NCBI GenBank assembly: GCA_947642445.1
Contig: CANRSF010000004.1
Location: forward strand, 62,001-126,000
From: an uncultured Collinsella sp.
GTDB lineage: Bacteria; Actinomycetota; Coriobacteriia; Coriobacteriales; Coriobacteriaceae
DNA length: 64,000 nt
Direction: 5' to 3'
Below the pieces are notes generated by a model. That model saw nothing but the letters and a program-made list of their open reading frames with translations. It was not told where the DNA came from and did no database searches. The position numbers were made by a program, and so were the translations under genes. This document shows, one piece after another, positions 51,342 to 60,183 of the stretch; within the stretch, counting starts at the first letter, position 1; the number at the start of each line of letters is the position of its first letter.

Positions 51342-52052
51342 TTACCAGGGGGTTCTGGCGGTTGAAGACTCGATTGCTTCGTGGCGTTTGAGCTCGCGGC
51401 GCATGGTTTGCGAGTTGAGCCAAGCGGCCTTCCAACCGCGCGTGGGGTAGCGCGCCTCGTCAATTTCGATCTTGGTATAGCCGCAGGCGTTGACAATCTT
51501 CGTTCCGCATGGGTGTTGGCGCTCGCGTTGAAAGTTGGGGCCGTAGCTTTGGTGCACATGCCCGTGAATCATATAGTCGGGACCCCAAGACTCAAGAGCC
51601 GCATTAAAGCACTCGAATCCTCGATGCGGCAGGTCGTCCAGGTCGCCCATGCCTGCGACGGGTGCATGGGTAAGTAGAATATCGCATCCGTCTACCAGTG
51701 CGATTTTTCGCGATAGCTTGCGCATGCGTTTTGCCATCTCGCGCTCGGTATACATGTTCGCGCCGTCGCGGTAGCGCATGGAACCGCCCAGACCCGCAAT
51801 GCGAATACCTCGGTACACATATACGCTGTCCTCAACACAAATGCACCCGCCCGGTGCATGGCGCGCGTAGCGGTCGTCGTGGTTGCCACGAACGTACACA
51901 AGCGGTTTGTTGATGACAGTGACCAAAAACTCAAGATAGTCCGGATCCAGGTCGCCTGCGGATAGAATCAGGTCAACGTCCTCAAAGCGCTCCTTGCGAA
52001 AACATTCCCACAGGCAGCGCTCCTCTACATCGGCAATGGCTAGGATATTCAT
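51342..52052 (-). CDS. Calcineurin-like metallophosphoesterase
   Basis: A 236-residue single-domain phosphoesterase. Metal-binding motifs are visible: AIADVE near the N-terminus (Asp, but with Glu-Glu-Arg where DxH is usual), SAGDLD, VRGNHDDRY, THAP and GHVHQSYG. The first motif lacks the usual histidine, which may change metal use. Its start overlaps the stop of the BMP-domain gene by 4 nt (ATGA), so the two are translated together. The substrate may be a nucleotide or a cyclic nucleotide; this is not determined. Confidence 0.85.
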   Translation of the reverse strand: MNILAIADVEERCLWECFRKERFEDVDLILSAGDLDPDYLEFLVTVINKPLVYVRGNHDDRYARHAPGGCICVEDSVYVYRGIRIAGLGGSMRYRDGANMYTEREMAKRMRKLSRKIALVDGCDILLTHAPVAGMGDLDDLPHRGFECFNAALESWGPDYMIHGHVHQSYGPNFQRERQHPCGTKIVNACGYTKIEIDEARYPTRGWKAAWLNSQTMRRELKRHEAIESSTARTPW

Positions 52053-53968
52053 AGGGCACGGACCTCCGGCTCGTTATCGAGCTGCGGAATCGAGCCTATA
52101 ACGTTGTCAGCCAGCCAGTTCATCTCGACAATCTGCGTACTCGGCAGGGGAGGGAAGCCCTCAATCTGAACCACGCCGTCCTGGCTGTGGAGCTCGCCGC
52201 CAAATGGGTTGATGGAGCCCTCGACAATGCCGTTGCGAAGCAGCTGCACAAGTTTACGCGTCTGATAGGGTAGGCCCGGAGCGTAGCGAATATCGATGAC
52301 GCCGGAGCTCATACCGTACCAGTAGTTGACGGCGCGCACCTGCTGGTCATCGGCGGTCTCGTCCCATGTGCCGTGCAGTAGGCTGCGTACGATGAGTTCG
52401 TAGTAACGGCCCCAGTTCCATACCGGCATAGCAATACCGGTAACTTCCTTGCCGTTTACCAGACGGTGAAGCCCGTAGGCGGTGGGGTCCTCGAGAGACT
52501 TGGACATATCGGCGCCGGTCATGACGCTCACGCCCTCGCGACACATGGCTTCGGCAAGACCGCCGGCGGGTACATCGCCCCAGGTGAGGATTACCTGCGC
52601 ACGAGGGTCGAGCAGCGAGGCGCCGATGGCAAAGGCGTTGATCTCGCTAAGCGCTCCCGACGCAAAGACCGACGCGTGGTAGCCAATGCGATGGTTGTCC
52701 GCCATGCTGGCCGCAAGGGCGCCCAGGAGAAACTTGGCCTCGTACATCTTGCCAAAGTACGAACGGACGCTTTGGTGGGGAAGGCCGATAGAGCAGTTGA
52801 GGAATCGCACCTGGGGATACTCAACGGCGGCTCTGAGCGTATATTCCATCAGGCGGTGTGAAGTCGAGAAGATGACGTTCACCCCGTGCTTGACGGCGGT
52901 CTCCACGGCGGCGTAGAACACGTCCGGATCGTGGCAGTCCTCGAACGCCTCGGTGCGCACGATGCCGCCAAAGTGCTCATCGAGATACTGACGCCCTTGG
53001 TCGTGAAGGCTGTCCCAGCTCGACGTCGCACAGGGGAACTCATGGATAAAGGCGATGCGCAGGGGATTGGCCGCCGAATAGACGGTCTTGCCCATAAAGA
53101 AGTTGAGCACACCGGAGGTGGACTTGGCGGGCGACTCTTCCTCATCGACGCTCGGTGCCTCGACAAGATCGACCTTGTCCTCGTCATTTTTGCCGGCAAT
53201 GATCAGCTCGCGCCAAATCTTGCACAGGCGGTTTACGACGATGTCCGTCGGCGTATCCAGCAGGCGGTCCTGGTTGTACACGTTGAGGTAGACGAGCATG
53301 GCGTCGGCGGGCGTAATGTCCAGATGGTCGCCGCCGGCGCGCAGGTAGGCGCGTTTAAAGAGTAGGAAGGTGTGGCGCAGGTAGTCGACCTTTTTCTGTG
53401 GCCACTTTTCGACAAGGTCCTGGCCGAGCATCTTGGCGAGCGTCTCGTAGCTTCCCTCGCGCGAGAACTCGATCTCGTATAGGGGGCAGACGCGCCAAAA
53501 CGCGCAGAACTCGCCGTACAGGCGACTTTCGACGGAATCCCATTTGCTGGGGTAGAGACGGGTGACCTTGGCCGAAACCGTCGGGGCGTCCAGGAATTTG
53601 AGGACGCTGACGCGCTTGTTGCCCTCCTGGACGTAAAACCGATGCATGAACTCGGTGACGATGATGGGGTCGCGATAGCCCTCGGTCACCTGGATGTCGT
53701 AGAGGTTGGACCACTTGCGGGCGAACTCGGTGTTAAATGGCAACAGGGGCATAAAGTTGCACGAAAAGGCAGACTGACGACCCTTGGTAACCGTGCCGAC
53801 GACCATTTCGAGCGGAATGTCCCTTAGGCCGACGCTCTCTCGCTGACCTAAGGGGAGCTGGGCAACGAGGCTATCGAGGTCCGTAAGGTACGGGTGCTCG
53901 CTTTGGCTGATGGCGTGACGGCGTCCCTGCTCGCCGCGCTTGCGTGCTTGACGATAGGCCTCTTCCAT
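52049..53968 (-). CDS. Cytoplasmic protein with ParB-like N-terminus and BMP/PnrA-like ligand domain
   Basis: A 639-residue protein without signal peptide or lipobox. Residues about 40-140 resemble a ParB/Srx-like fold (IPLEMVVGTVTKGRQSAFSCNF, YRDPIIVTEF, FYVQEGNKRVSVLKF). A helical middle follows, then from about 300 a BMP-type periplasmic-binding domain (LRIAFIHEFP, GVNVIFSTSHRLME, IGYHASVFASGALSEINAFAIGA). BMP domains normally bind nucleosides outside the cell; here it must act inside, perhaps as a sensor. It is coupled to a metallophosphoesterase. AAGGGAGTAGACACC precedes the ATG. Confidence 0.7.
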   Translation of the reverse strand: MEEAYRQARKRGEQGRRHAISQSEHPYLTDLDSLVAQLPLGQRESVGLRDIPLEMVVGTVTKGRQSAFSCNFMPLLPFNTEFARKWSNLYDIQVTEGYRDPIIVTEFMHRFYVQEGNKRVSVLKFLDAPTVSAKVTRLYPSKWDSVESRLYGEFCAFWRVCPLYEIEFSREGSYETLAKMLGQDLVEKWPQKKVDYLRHTFLLFKRAYLRAGGDHLDITPADAMLVYLNVYNQDRLLDTPTDIVVNRLCKIWRELIIAGKNDEDKVDLVEAPSVDEEESPAKSTSGVLNFFMGKTVYSAANPLRIAFIHEFPCATSSWDSLHDQGRQYLDEHFGGIVRTEAFEDCHDPDVFYAAVETAVKHGVNVIFSTSHRLMEYTLRAAVEYPQVRFLNCSIGLPHQSVRSYFGKMYEAKFLLGALAASMADNHRIGYHASVFASGALSEINAFAIGASLLDPRAQVILTWGDVPAGGLAEAMCREGVSVMTGADMSKSLEDPTAYGLHRLVNGKEVTGIAMPVWNWGRYYELIVRSLLHGTWDETADDQQVRAVNYWYGMSSGVIDIRYAPGLPYQTRKLVQLLRNGIVEGSINPFGGELHSQDGVVQIEGFPPLPSTQIVEMNWLADNVIGSIPQLDNEPEVRAL

Positions 53969-54024
53969 GGTGTCTACTCCCTTAGTCGTTTAAACAACGA
54001 TATGAACCATGGTACCACGATGCG

Positions 54025-54064
54025 AAACCACCACAAAGGTGCCTGTCCCCTTTGTGATGGTTTT
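54025..54064. repeat. AAACCACCAC palindrome abutting the mscS stop
   Basis: AAACCACCACAAAGG-TGCCTGTCC-CCTTTGTGATGGTTTT. Its right arm reaches the mscS stop codon (54063), so it probably serves as terminator for mscS. Confidence 0.75.
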
Positions 54065-54830
54065 AGGCGATGATGGGGGCGATGGCGCGGATGCAGGCGT
54101 CGGCTGCCGTGAAGGTGGTGCTATCGTCGCTGACGATAAAGATGATTTTGCCCTTGACGCCAAAGTCGCCGATCTCACTAAAGAGCACGTACGGCTCCTT
54201 GTCAAAGCCAGAGATGGGAAGCACCGCGGCCTTGGTGGCGTCGGTAAGCTCATCTGCCAGCGCATCCAGCGAGGCCCACTTGGACGTGTCCTTTACGGCA
54301 ACGGGCACGGTAACGCGCCCAAAGGGCATCAAGTGCACGAGCGTGTTCTTGGAGATGTTTGAATTGGGGACGATGATGGTCTGCCCGCAGGCGTCCTCGA
54401 TGGTCGTATGGCGCCAGGTGATATCTTGGACCACGCCCGACACGCCGCCGACCTCGATATTGTCGCCGGGTTTGATAATGCCCATAAACGTCACCTGCAT
54501 GCCGCCGATGAGGTTTGACAGCGTGTCCTGAAAGCCGAGCGAGATGGCGATGCCGCCGACGCCAAGAGCGGCGACGAGGGCGTTTGCGTTAATGCCAAAG
54601 CAGTTGTCGAGGATAAAGCTGCCGCCGATCGTCCATATGACGGCGCGCGCGATGTTGATGAAGATGCTGGATGAAGGGAGTGGGTTATCGTCGCGGTTAA
54701 GCAGGTGGCGCAGGGTCTTGGACGCGACCTTGGCGGCAACGGCGGTGCCGATGGCCAAGATACCTGCCCAGATGATGTTGTGGACCCATCGTTGTGCAAA
54801 GAAATGAAGAATCGGCTCAAACAATTCCAT
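54063..54830 (-). CDS. mscS: Small-conductance mechanosensitive channel, MscS family
   Basis: A 255-residue channel with three N-terminal membrane segments, the pore-lining helix (ALVAALGVGGIAISLGFQDTLSNLIGG in parts, about 88-113), and the cytoplasmic beta domain with GDNIEVGGVSGVVQDITWRHT and IIVPNSNI. It opens on osmotic downshock. GGAGGTTTCCCTAC precedes the ATG. It has no partner gene. Confidence 0.93.
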   Translation of the reverse strand: MELFEPILHFFAQRWVHNIIWAGILAIGTAVAAKVASKTLRHLLNRDDNPLPSSSIFINIARAVIWTIGGSFILDNCFGINANALVAALGVGGIAISLGFQDTLSNLIGGMQVTFMGIIKPGDNIEVGGVSGVVQDITWRHTTIEDACGQTIIVPNSNISKNTLVHLMPFGRVTVPVAVKDTSKWASLDALADELTDATKAAVLPISGFDKEPYVLFSEIGDFGVKGKIIFIVSDDSTTFTAADACIRAIAPIIA

Positions 54831-54872
54831 GTAGGGAAACCTCCTAATGATCGTCCAACCATGATACCCACC

Positions 54873-54904
54873 AAAAAGCCCGTCCGATCACATTGGACGG
54901 GCTT
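54873..54904 (-). terminator. Terminator of the 5'-nucleotidase gene
   Basis: On the minus strand AAGCCCGTCC-AATGTGATC-GGACGGGCTT continues into TTTGG. Confidence 0.8.
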
Positions 54905-54957
54905 CTGCGCTCGATATAAGGTTTACGCGGCGGGGCTGCAAGGCCCGGCGGTGTAGC

Positions 54958-56985
54958 TTAGCGTCGACGCTTCCAGATAATGCCGAGAATGATGACGATG
55001 ATGCCGCCGATAAGGCACGTGCCAACTACTGCCAGCGTGCGGTCTCCCGTTGCGGCGAGCTTGCCGGTCGTCTTCTTGGTGATGACCTTCGTGGTCGTCG
55101 TGTCCGTCTTAGGCGAGGGCTTAGGCGTCGGGGCCGGTGTGGGCGTGGGGTCCACGGCTGCGGAGCCGAAGCTGATGGTGCCGGCGAGTCCGGCCATCTT
55201 GCTCTCCCAGCCGTTTTGCCCAATCAGCGCCCTCAGCGCCGCCTCACACGTGCCCCACTCGGTGCGCTTGGCGGCGTGTGCGAAGGTGGGGAAGTCGGTC
55301 GTGTTGGTAATGATGTAGTTGTTGGTGGCGACGGTATAGGTCTTGGTGGGATCGAGCGTGCTGCCGTCCTTGGCGAGTGTGGCACTCACAATGCGCTTGC
55401 CTTCGGGCTGCGTCCAATCAATCGTCACGTTGATGCCGCCAAAGGAGAGAACGCTGCCAGAGTCATCGCGCCACTTGTACTTGTCTTGCGCTTCCTGCTC
55501 GGTATGGCCGGCTGCCACGTAGGCTTGCTGAAGCTCATAACTGTGATTGCACTCGTCGCTGATCTGCAGCGAGCGCTCGAGCGCTGCGAGGAAGTCCGCA
55601 CCGGTCATGGTCCAGGTCTCCACGGTGTTGCCGTAGGGCGAGATAGCGATGACGTTGCCTGCGGTCACATCGCCTGCAGCGATGCCGCCGCGGATGCCAC
55701 CCGCGTTTTCGATAGCGAGGTCTGCGCCCGTCAGGTCAAGATAGGAGCCGCAGATCACATGGCCGATGGTCTGGGCCTTGGTGGTGTCGCCCTCCTTGCT
55801 GGGGCGGAAATCGGTGGTGCGCACCATTTCCCAACCATGCGTGCCTGCGGCGTCCTCGCCGTAGAAATAGTTGGTGGTGGATGTGCCGAGCACCTTGTTC
55901 GATTCGTTTTCAAAGGCCTCGTCGAGCGGCTTGATCTTGTTGCGGACGGCTTCAAGGCGGCTTTGGTAGTCGGAGCCCTTGTCGGGGTCTGCCAAAAGGT
56001 CGTTGACGTTCTTGGCGGTGTAGAGCTTCTCGTCACTGCCGTCTGCAGGGACCGTGACCGTGTCATCGTCGGTCGTCTCGGTGCCATTCGTGTCGTACTT
56101 GTACGGAATGGAAAGCAGCCCCACCTCGGCAAAGGCGCTGCCCGCCTCGACGACGCGGACCGACTTGCCGTCAGCCCCCGTCACGTTTTCGTCTAAGTTG
56201 ATGTGCTCGTGGCCCGCGACCAGTGCATCGACCCCAACGAGCTTTGCAGCAAAGGTCTTGGCGTTGAGCGTGTGCGCGATACAGACGACAACGTTGCAGC
56301 CCTCTGTCTCGCGCAGTCGCTTGGCCTCGGCATTGATGGCGTTCGCGGCACTCGAGAACGACGTACCCGCGACCAGGTCCGCGCGCAGCGAGGATTCCAG
56401 CGACTCATCCATGGCACCCACGACGCCGACCTTGATTTTGTAGTCGAATGTGGAGTGATCTTCGCTATCCTCCCAGGTGCGATCGAGCGTCTTGGTGATA
56501 CTCGAGCTCCATACGCCGCTCGTAGACTTCGCGTTCGCGCAGAGCATGGCGAAGGGCGTGCCGGTGGGGCTGTAGCCGGTCATGGTGCGGAGCTTGTCCG
56601 CGCCGTAGCTCCAGTCGTGGTTGCCCGGCGTGGTCGCGTCGTAGCCGTCTGCATAGAAGGTGTCCATGAGCTCGGCGATGCTCTTGCCCTCGCTCATGGT
56701 GGCAAAGGACTGCCCGTGGAAGGTATCGCCCGCATCGAGCAAAAGATCGGGGGTGCTGCTTTGGGCGCTATAGAGAACCGCCAGTCCGTCAAAGCCCACA
56801 GTGCCGGTGCCCTTGCTTGCGTTGTAGCTGTACCTGTAGCTGCCGTGGATATCGTTGGTGTGCATGACGGCCACGGAGCCGTCAATAGCGGCGGGCAGGT
56901 TCCCCGCGAAAGCGAGGCTTGGGATGCCTGCGAGCGAGCCGGCAAACAACGCGGCGGCTAACGCAAGGCGGGGGAGTCTTTTCAT
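54958..56985 (-). CDS. Cell-wall-anchored 5'-nucleotidase / UshA-like metallophosphatase
   Basis: A 675-residue secreted enzyme. A signal peptide (1-27, ending SLAFA) is followed by the metallophosphatase domain with VMHTNDIHG, LLDAGDTFHG, GNHDWSYG and VAGHEHINL, then the 5'-nucleotidase C domain (GAIRGGI-like NAGGIRGGIAAGDV; NYI). A Pro/Thr/Lys-rich spacer (about 605-640) leads to LAATG (643-647), a membrane helix and KRRR. LAxTG is the motif recognised by class E sortases of high-GC Gram-positives. It probably releases nucleosides at the surface for uptake. Confidence 0.92.
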   Translation of the reverse strand: MKRLPRLALAAALFAGSLAGIPSLAFAGNLPAAIDGSVAVMHTNDIHGSYRYSYNASKGTGTVGFDGLAVLYSAQSSTPDLLLDAGDTFHGQSFATMSEGKSIAELMDTFYADGYDATTPGNHDWSYGADKLRTMTGYSPTGTPFAMLCANAKSTSGVWSSSITKTLDRTWEDSEDHSTFDYKIKVGVVGAMDESLESSLRADLVAGTSFSSAANAINAEAKRLRETEGCNVVVCIAHTLNAKTFAAKLVGVDALVAGHEHINLDENVTGADGKSVRVVEAGSAFAEVGLLSIPYKYDTNGTETTDDDTVTVPADGSDEKLYTAKNVNDLLADPDKGSDYQSRLEAVRNKIKPLDEAFENESNKVLGTSTTNYFYGEDAAGTHGWEMVRTTDFRPSKEGDTTKAQTIGHVICGSYLDLTGADLAIENAGGIRGGIAAGDVTAGNVIAISPYGNTVETWTMTGADFLAALERSLQISDECNHSYELQQAYVAAGHTEQEAQDKYKWRDDSGSVLSFGGINVTIDWTQPEGKRIVSATLAKDGSTLDPTKTYTVATNNYIITNTTDFPTFAHAAKRTEWGTCEAALRALIGQNGWESKMAGLAGTISFGSAAVDPTPTPAPTPKPSPKTDTTTTKVITKKTTGKLAATGDRTLAVVGTCLIGGIIVIILGIIWKRRR

Positions 56986-57049
56986 GGCAGTTTCCTTAGT
57001 CCTTAGCCAGAAAGTCTGGTTGAATATCGGATTATCGACATAATATGCG

Positions 57050-57089
57050 AAAACCGCCGCAAGGGCGTCTGTCCCTTTGCGGCGGTTTT
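57050..57089. repeat. AAAACCGCCGC palindrome
   Basis: AAAACCGCCGCAAGGG...CCCTTTGCGGCGGTTTT with the central CGTCTGT. It has the same layout as the AAACCACC family but with changed, still complementary arms. Confidence 0.75.
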
Positions 57090-57104
57090 GACGTTTGCGC
57101 AGAT

Positions 57105-57144
57105 AAAACCTGCCAAAATAAACCTGTCCCTTTTTGGTAGGTTT
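57105..57144. repeat. AAACCTGCC palindrome abutting the ABC ATPase stop
   Basis: AAACCTGCCAAAA-TAAACCTGTCCC-TTTTTGGTAGGTTT. It is nearly the reverse complement of the copy after rph (20106). The right arm ends in the ATPase stop codon. Confidence 0.75.
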
Positions 57145-57937
57145 AGCTCAGCAGCATGCGGTCGTTGGCGAGCTCGCCGCCCGAGACCTCCTCGAACTTC
57201 TGCAGCAGGTCGGCTACGGTGAGCGACTTCTTCTCGTCGCCGGCCACGTCGTAGATCACATGGCCCTCGTGCATCATGATCAGACGGTTGCCCAGACGGA
57301 TAGCGTCATTCATGTTGTGCGTAACCATGAGCGTGGTCAGATGGTTTTCGTCGACAATCTCCTCGGTCAGGTTGAGCACCTTAGAGGCCGTCTTGGGGTC
57401 GAGGGCCGCCGTGTGCTCGTCGAGCAGCAGCAGGCGCGGCTTGGTGAGCGTGGCCATCAGCAGGGTGAGTGCCTGGCGCTGGCCGCCCGAGAGCAGGCCG
57501 ACCTTGGCGTTGAGGCGCGTGTCCAGACCGAGGTCCAGGCGCTTGAGCAGCTCAACGTACTCGTCCTTCTCGGCCTTGGTGACGCCCCACGAAAGACCGC
57601 GACGCTGGCCGCGGCGCTTGGCGAGGGCCAGGTTTTCGGCAATTTGCATGTCGGCTGCGGTGCCGCGCATGGGGTCCTGGAACACACGGCCCAGGTACTT
57701 GGCGCGCTGCGACTCGCTCAGACGCGAGATGTCGGTGCCGTCGAGCTCAATAACACCCGAATCGAGCGGATACACGCCGGCGATCATATTGAGCAGCGTG
57801 GACTTGCCGGCGCCGTTGCCGCCAATCACGGTTACAAAGTCGCCATCGTTGAGGGTGAGGGCGACGCCGGTGAGCGCGCGCTTCTCGGTGACGGTGCCCT
57901 TGTTAAAGGTCTTCTTGACGTGCGAGAGCTTAAGCAT
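57143..57937 (-). CDS. ABC transporter ATP-binding protein (TrpZ-like)
   Basis: A 264-residue ATPase. Walker A is GGNGAGKST (about 38-46), the signature LLSGGQRQAL, Walker B LLLLDEHTAAL, and the H-loop VTHNM. In Walker B the usual EPT is EHT, typical of this importer group. The ATG at 57937 follows GAAGGGAGATGAGGC and overlaps the permease stop by 8 nt. With the next two genes it forms an importer like TrpXYZ of Firmicutes. Confidence 0.88.
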   Translation of the reverse strand: MLKLSHVKKTFNKGTVTEKRALTGVALTLNDGDFVTVIGGNGAGKSTLLNMIAGVYPLDSGVIELDGTDISRLSESQRAKYLGRVFQDPMRGTAADMQIAENLALAKRRGQRRGLSWGVTKAEKDEYVELLKRLDLGLDTRLNAKVGLLSGGQRQALTLLMATLTKPRLLLLDEHTAALDPKTASKVLNLTEEIVDENHLTTLMVTHNMNDAIRLGNRLIMMHEGHVIYDVAGDEKKSLTVADLLQKFEEVSGGELANDRMLLS

Positions 57938-58853
57938 CTGCCTCATCTCCCTTCGTGTAGGAGCTGCGGAGCTTATAGCGCTCCCAAACCACGGGCACGC
58001 ACAGGGCCACGGCAACGATCACGGCGGAGAGCAGCTTCATGTCGTTGGCGTCCATGCCCAGCTGCAGCACGATGGCGCGGATAAGGAAGTACACCACGGA
58101 GCCAAAGACGGCGGAGGCAAGACGGACGCTAAACTGCGTGAGGCCGCCGGGCAGCAGGCGACCGAGCACCTCGCCGATGACGATGGCGGCAAGACCGATA
58201 ACGATGGCGCCGGTGCCCATGCCAATGTCGGCATACTTCTGGCTCTGGCAGATGAGCGCACCCGAAAGGCCAATGAGGGCGTTGGAGAGCACGAGGGCGA
58301 TCATTTTGGTGGTGTTGGTGTTAACGCCCAGGGCGCGGATCATGTACTCGTTGTTGCCGGTGGCACGCAGCGCCGAGCCGATCTCGGTGCCAAAGAACCA
58401 GTACAGGATGGCGACGATGGCCACGGCCAGCACAATGCCTAGGATAATGGCAACAGTGGACTGCGGCAGGCCCGTCATGTTGCTGACGGATGAGAAGATA
58501 GTGCCCTTGGCAAGGATGGGCGTGTTGGACTTGCCCATGATGCGCAGGTTGATGGACCACAGACTGATCTGCGTCAGGATTCCGGCGAGGATTGCGGGAA
58601 TCTCAAAGACGGTGGTCAAGATGCCCGTGACGGCGCCCGCGATGGCGCCGGCGCACATGCCGGCCAGCACGGCGAGCAAGGGGTCGACGTTATTGTTGAC
58701 GATGAGCACGGCGCAGACACAGCCGCCGAGGGCAAAACTGCCGTCGCAGGTCATATCGGGGATGTCGAGCAGGCGGAACGTGATAAACACGCCAAGCACC
58801 ATAATGCCCCAGAGGACGCCCTGCGAAACGGCGCCCTGCAATGCAATGAGCAT
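57930..58853 (-). CDS. ABC transporter permease (TrpY-like)
   Basis: A 307-residue permease with eight or more hydrophobic segments, of the branched-chain/simple-sugar-permease type (GTEIGSALRATGNNEYMIRALGVN in parts is the coupling loop). TAGGAGGTATGAAGC precedes the ATG. It lies between the ATPase and the binding-protein gene, from which it is separated by a hairpin. Confidence 0.87.
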   Translation of the reverse strand: MLIALQGAVSQGVLWGIMVLGVFITFRLLDIPDMTCDGSFALGGCVCAVLIVNNNVDPLLAVLAGMCAGAIAGAVTGILTTVFEIPAILAGILTQISLWSINLRIMGKSNTPILAKGTIFSSVSNMTGLPQSTVAIILGIVLAVAIVAILYWFFGTEIGSALRATGNNEYMIRALGVNTNTTKMIALVLSNALIGLSGALICQSQKYADIGMGTGAIVIGLAAIVIGEVLGRLLPGGLTQFSVRLASAVFGSVVYFLIRAIVLQLGMDANDMKLLSAVIVAVALCVPVVWERYKLRSSYTKGDEADA

Positions 58854-58957
58854 GCTTCATACCTCCTAGGATAGGGTGGACACGTGATTTTCCATAATAG
58901 CGGTACCAATGCATAAAAGAGCGGCGGACAGACGTTTTGTTTTACCTGAAACAAGCA

Positions 58958-58986
58958 GGGCGAACGCCGGCCTTTAGCGTTCGCCC
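58958..58986 (-). promoter_or_regulatory. Intercistronic hairpin between binding protein and permease genes
   Basis: GGGGCGAACGC-TAAAGGCCG-GCGTTCGCCC on the minus strand, without a strong T-run. It probably protects the upstream mRNA or lets only part of transcription pass, so that the binding protein is made in excess. Confidence 0.6.
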
Positions 58987-59042
58987 CAATGACTCAGATA
59001 TTGAATAACGCAGCCGTGGCGCGCGTGCGGGCCCTAGACGCG

Positions 59043-60023
59043 TTATTCGTCCAGAGCGGAAAGGTCGATACCCAGAGCCTCGGCCATCTCGTCGTTCTTG
59101 ACGACGACCAGGTCCTTGCTCGAGAGGTGCTTGATCGGCATATCCTCGGGCTTGGCCTCGCCCTTCAGGATCTTAACGGCCATCTCGCCCGCGGCGTAGC
59201 CCAGGTCCTTATAGTTGATGGAGAGGGTGAACAGGCCGCCGGCCATGCACATACCCTCCTCGCCAGTCACGAAGGGGAGCTTGTTCTCCTTGCAGATCTG
59301 GCCGACCTGCGAAGCACCCGCGGCGATGGTGTTGTCAGTGGGGGAGTAGAGTGCGTCGACCTTGCCCACGGCGGACTCGACGACGGACTGAATCTCGTTG
59401 GAGCTCGAGACGGTGAAGTCGGTGTACTCGAGGCCCAGCTTGTTGAGCTCCTTCTTGGCGGCCTTGATTTGGACGTCGGAGTTGGACTCGGCGGTGCAGT
59501 AGAGCAGGCCGACCTTCTTAACGTCGGGCAGGACCTTCTGCATCATCTCGAGCTGCTCGGCGACCGGGGTGAGGTCGGAGGCGCCGGTGACGTTGGTGCC
59601 GGGCTTGTCGTTGTCCTGGACCAGGCCGGAAGCGGCGTAGTCAGTGATGGCGCAGCCAACGATGGGGATATCAGCGGTGGCGCCGGCGGCAGCCTGCGCG
59701 GCGGGCGTAGCGATGGCATAGATCAGGTCGACGCCATCGCCCACGAACTTGTCGGCGATGGACTTACACGTGGACTGGTCGTTCTGGGCGTTCTTCTGGT
59801 CGATCTTGACCTTAAGGCCGCTCTCCTTGATGGCCTTGACAAAGCCGTCGTTGGCGGCATCGAGTGCGGAGTGCTCGGTGAGTTGCAGAACGCCGATGGT
59901 GTAGTCGGAACCGGCGGCAGCAGAGCCGGAACCAGAGTTGCCGCCGCATCCGGCGAGCGGGGCGAGCGCGAGCAGACCGGCGGAGACCAGAAGGCTCCTG
60001 CGGCTGATGGCGATGTCCTTCAT
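59043..60023 (-). CDS. ABC transporter substrate-binding lipoprotein (TrpX-like)
   Basis: A 326-residue binding protein of the ABC_sub_bind family. The signal has a twin-Arg-like SRRSLL and a lipobox LAGCGG with the lipidated Cys at about residue 26. VLQLTEHSALDAANDGFVKAI opens the first lobe. The family includes the tryptophan-binding TrpX, but the ligand cannot be decided here. GGGGGTAATGAT precedes the ATG at 60023; the longer reading to 60203 is rejected. Confidence 0.87.
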   Translation of the reverse strand: MKDIAISRRSLLVSAGLLALAPLAGCGGNSGSGSAAAGSDYTIGVLQLTEHSALDAANDGFVKAIKESGLKVKIDQKNAQNDQSTCKSIADKFVGDGVDLIYAIATPAAQAAAGATADIPIVGCAITDYAASGLVQDNDKPGTNVTGASDLTPVAEQLEMMQKVLPDVKKVGLLYCTAESNSDVQIKAAKKELNKLGLEYTDFTVSSSNEIQSVVESAVGKVDALYSPTDNTIAAGASQVGQICKENKLPFVTGEEGMCMAGGLFTLSINYKDLGYAAGEMAVKILKGEAKPEDMPIKHLSSKDLVVVKNDEMAEALGIDLSALDE

Positions 60024-60183
60024 ATCATTACCCCCAGTATAAAAATGGCTGGAAACACTGCACTGGGACAAAGTGCAAGTGGAACTATAGTAGCGCTGAT
60101 GTCCATTTTTACAACAGCCTGGCGGGTTTTTTAATACAGAATCGGATGGGCGGTACGGGTAGTCGAATGGGCGGCGGAGGGTC

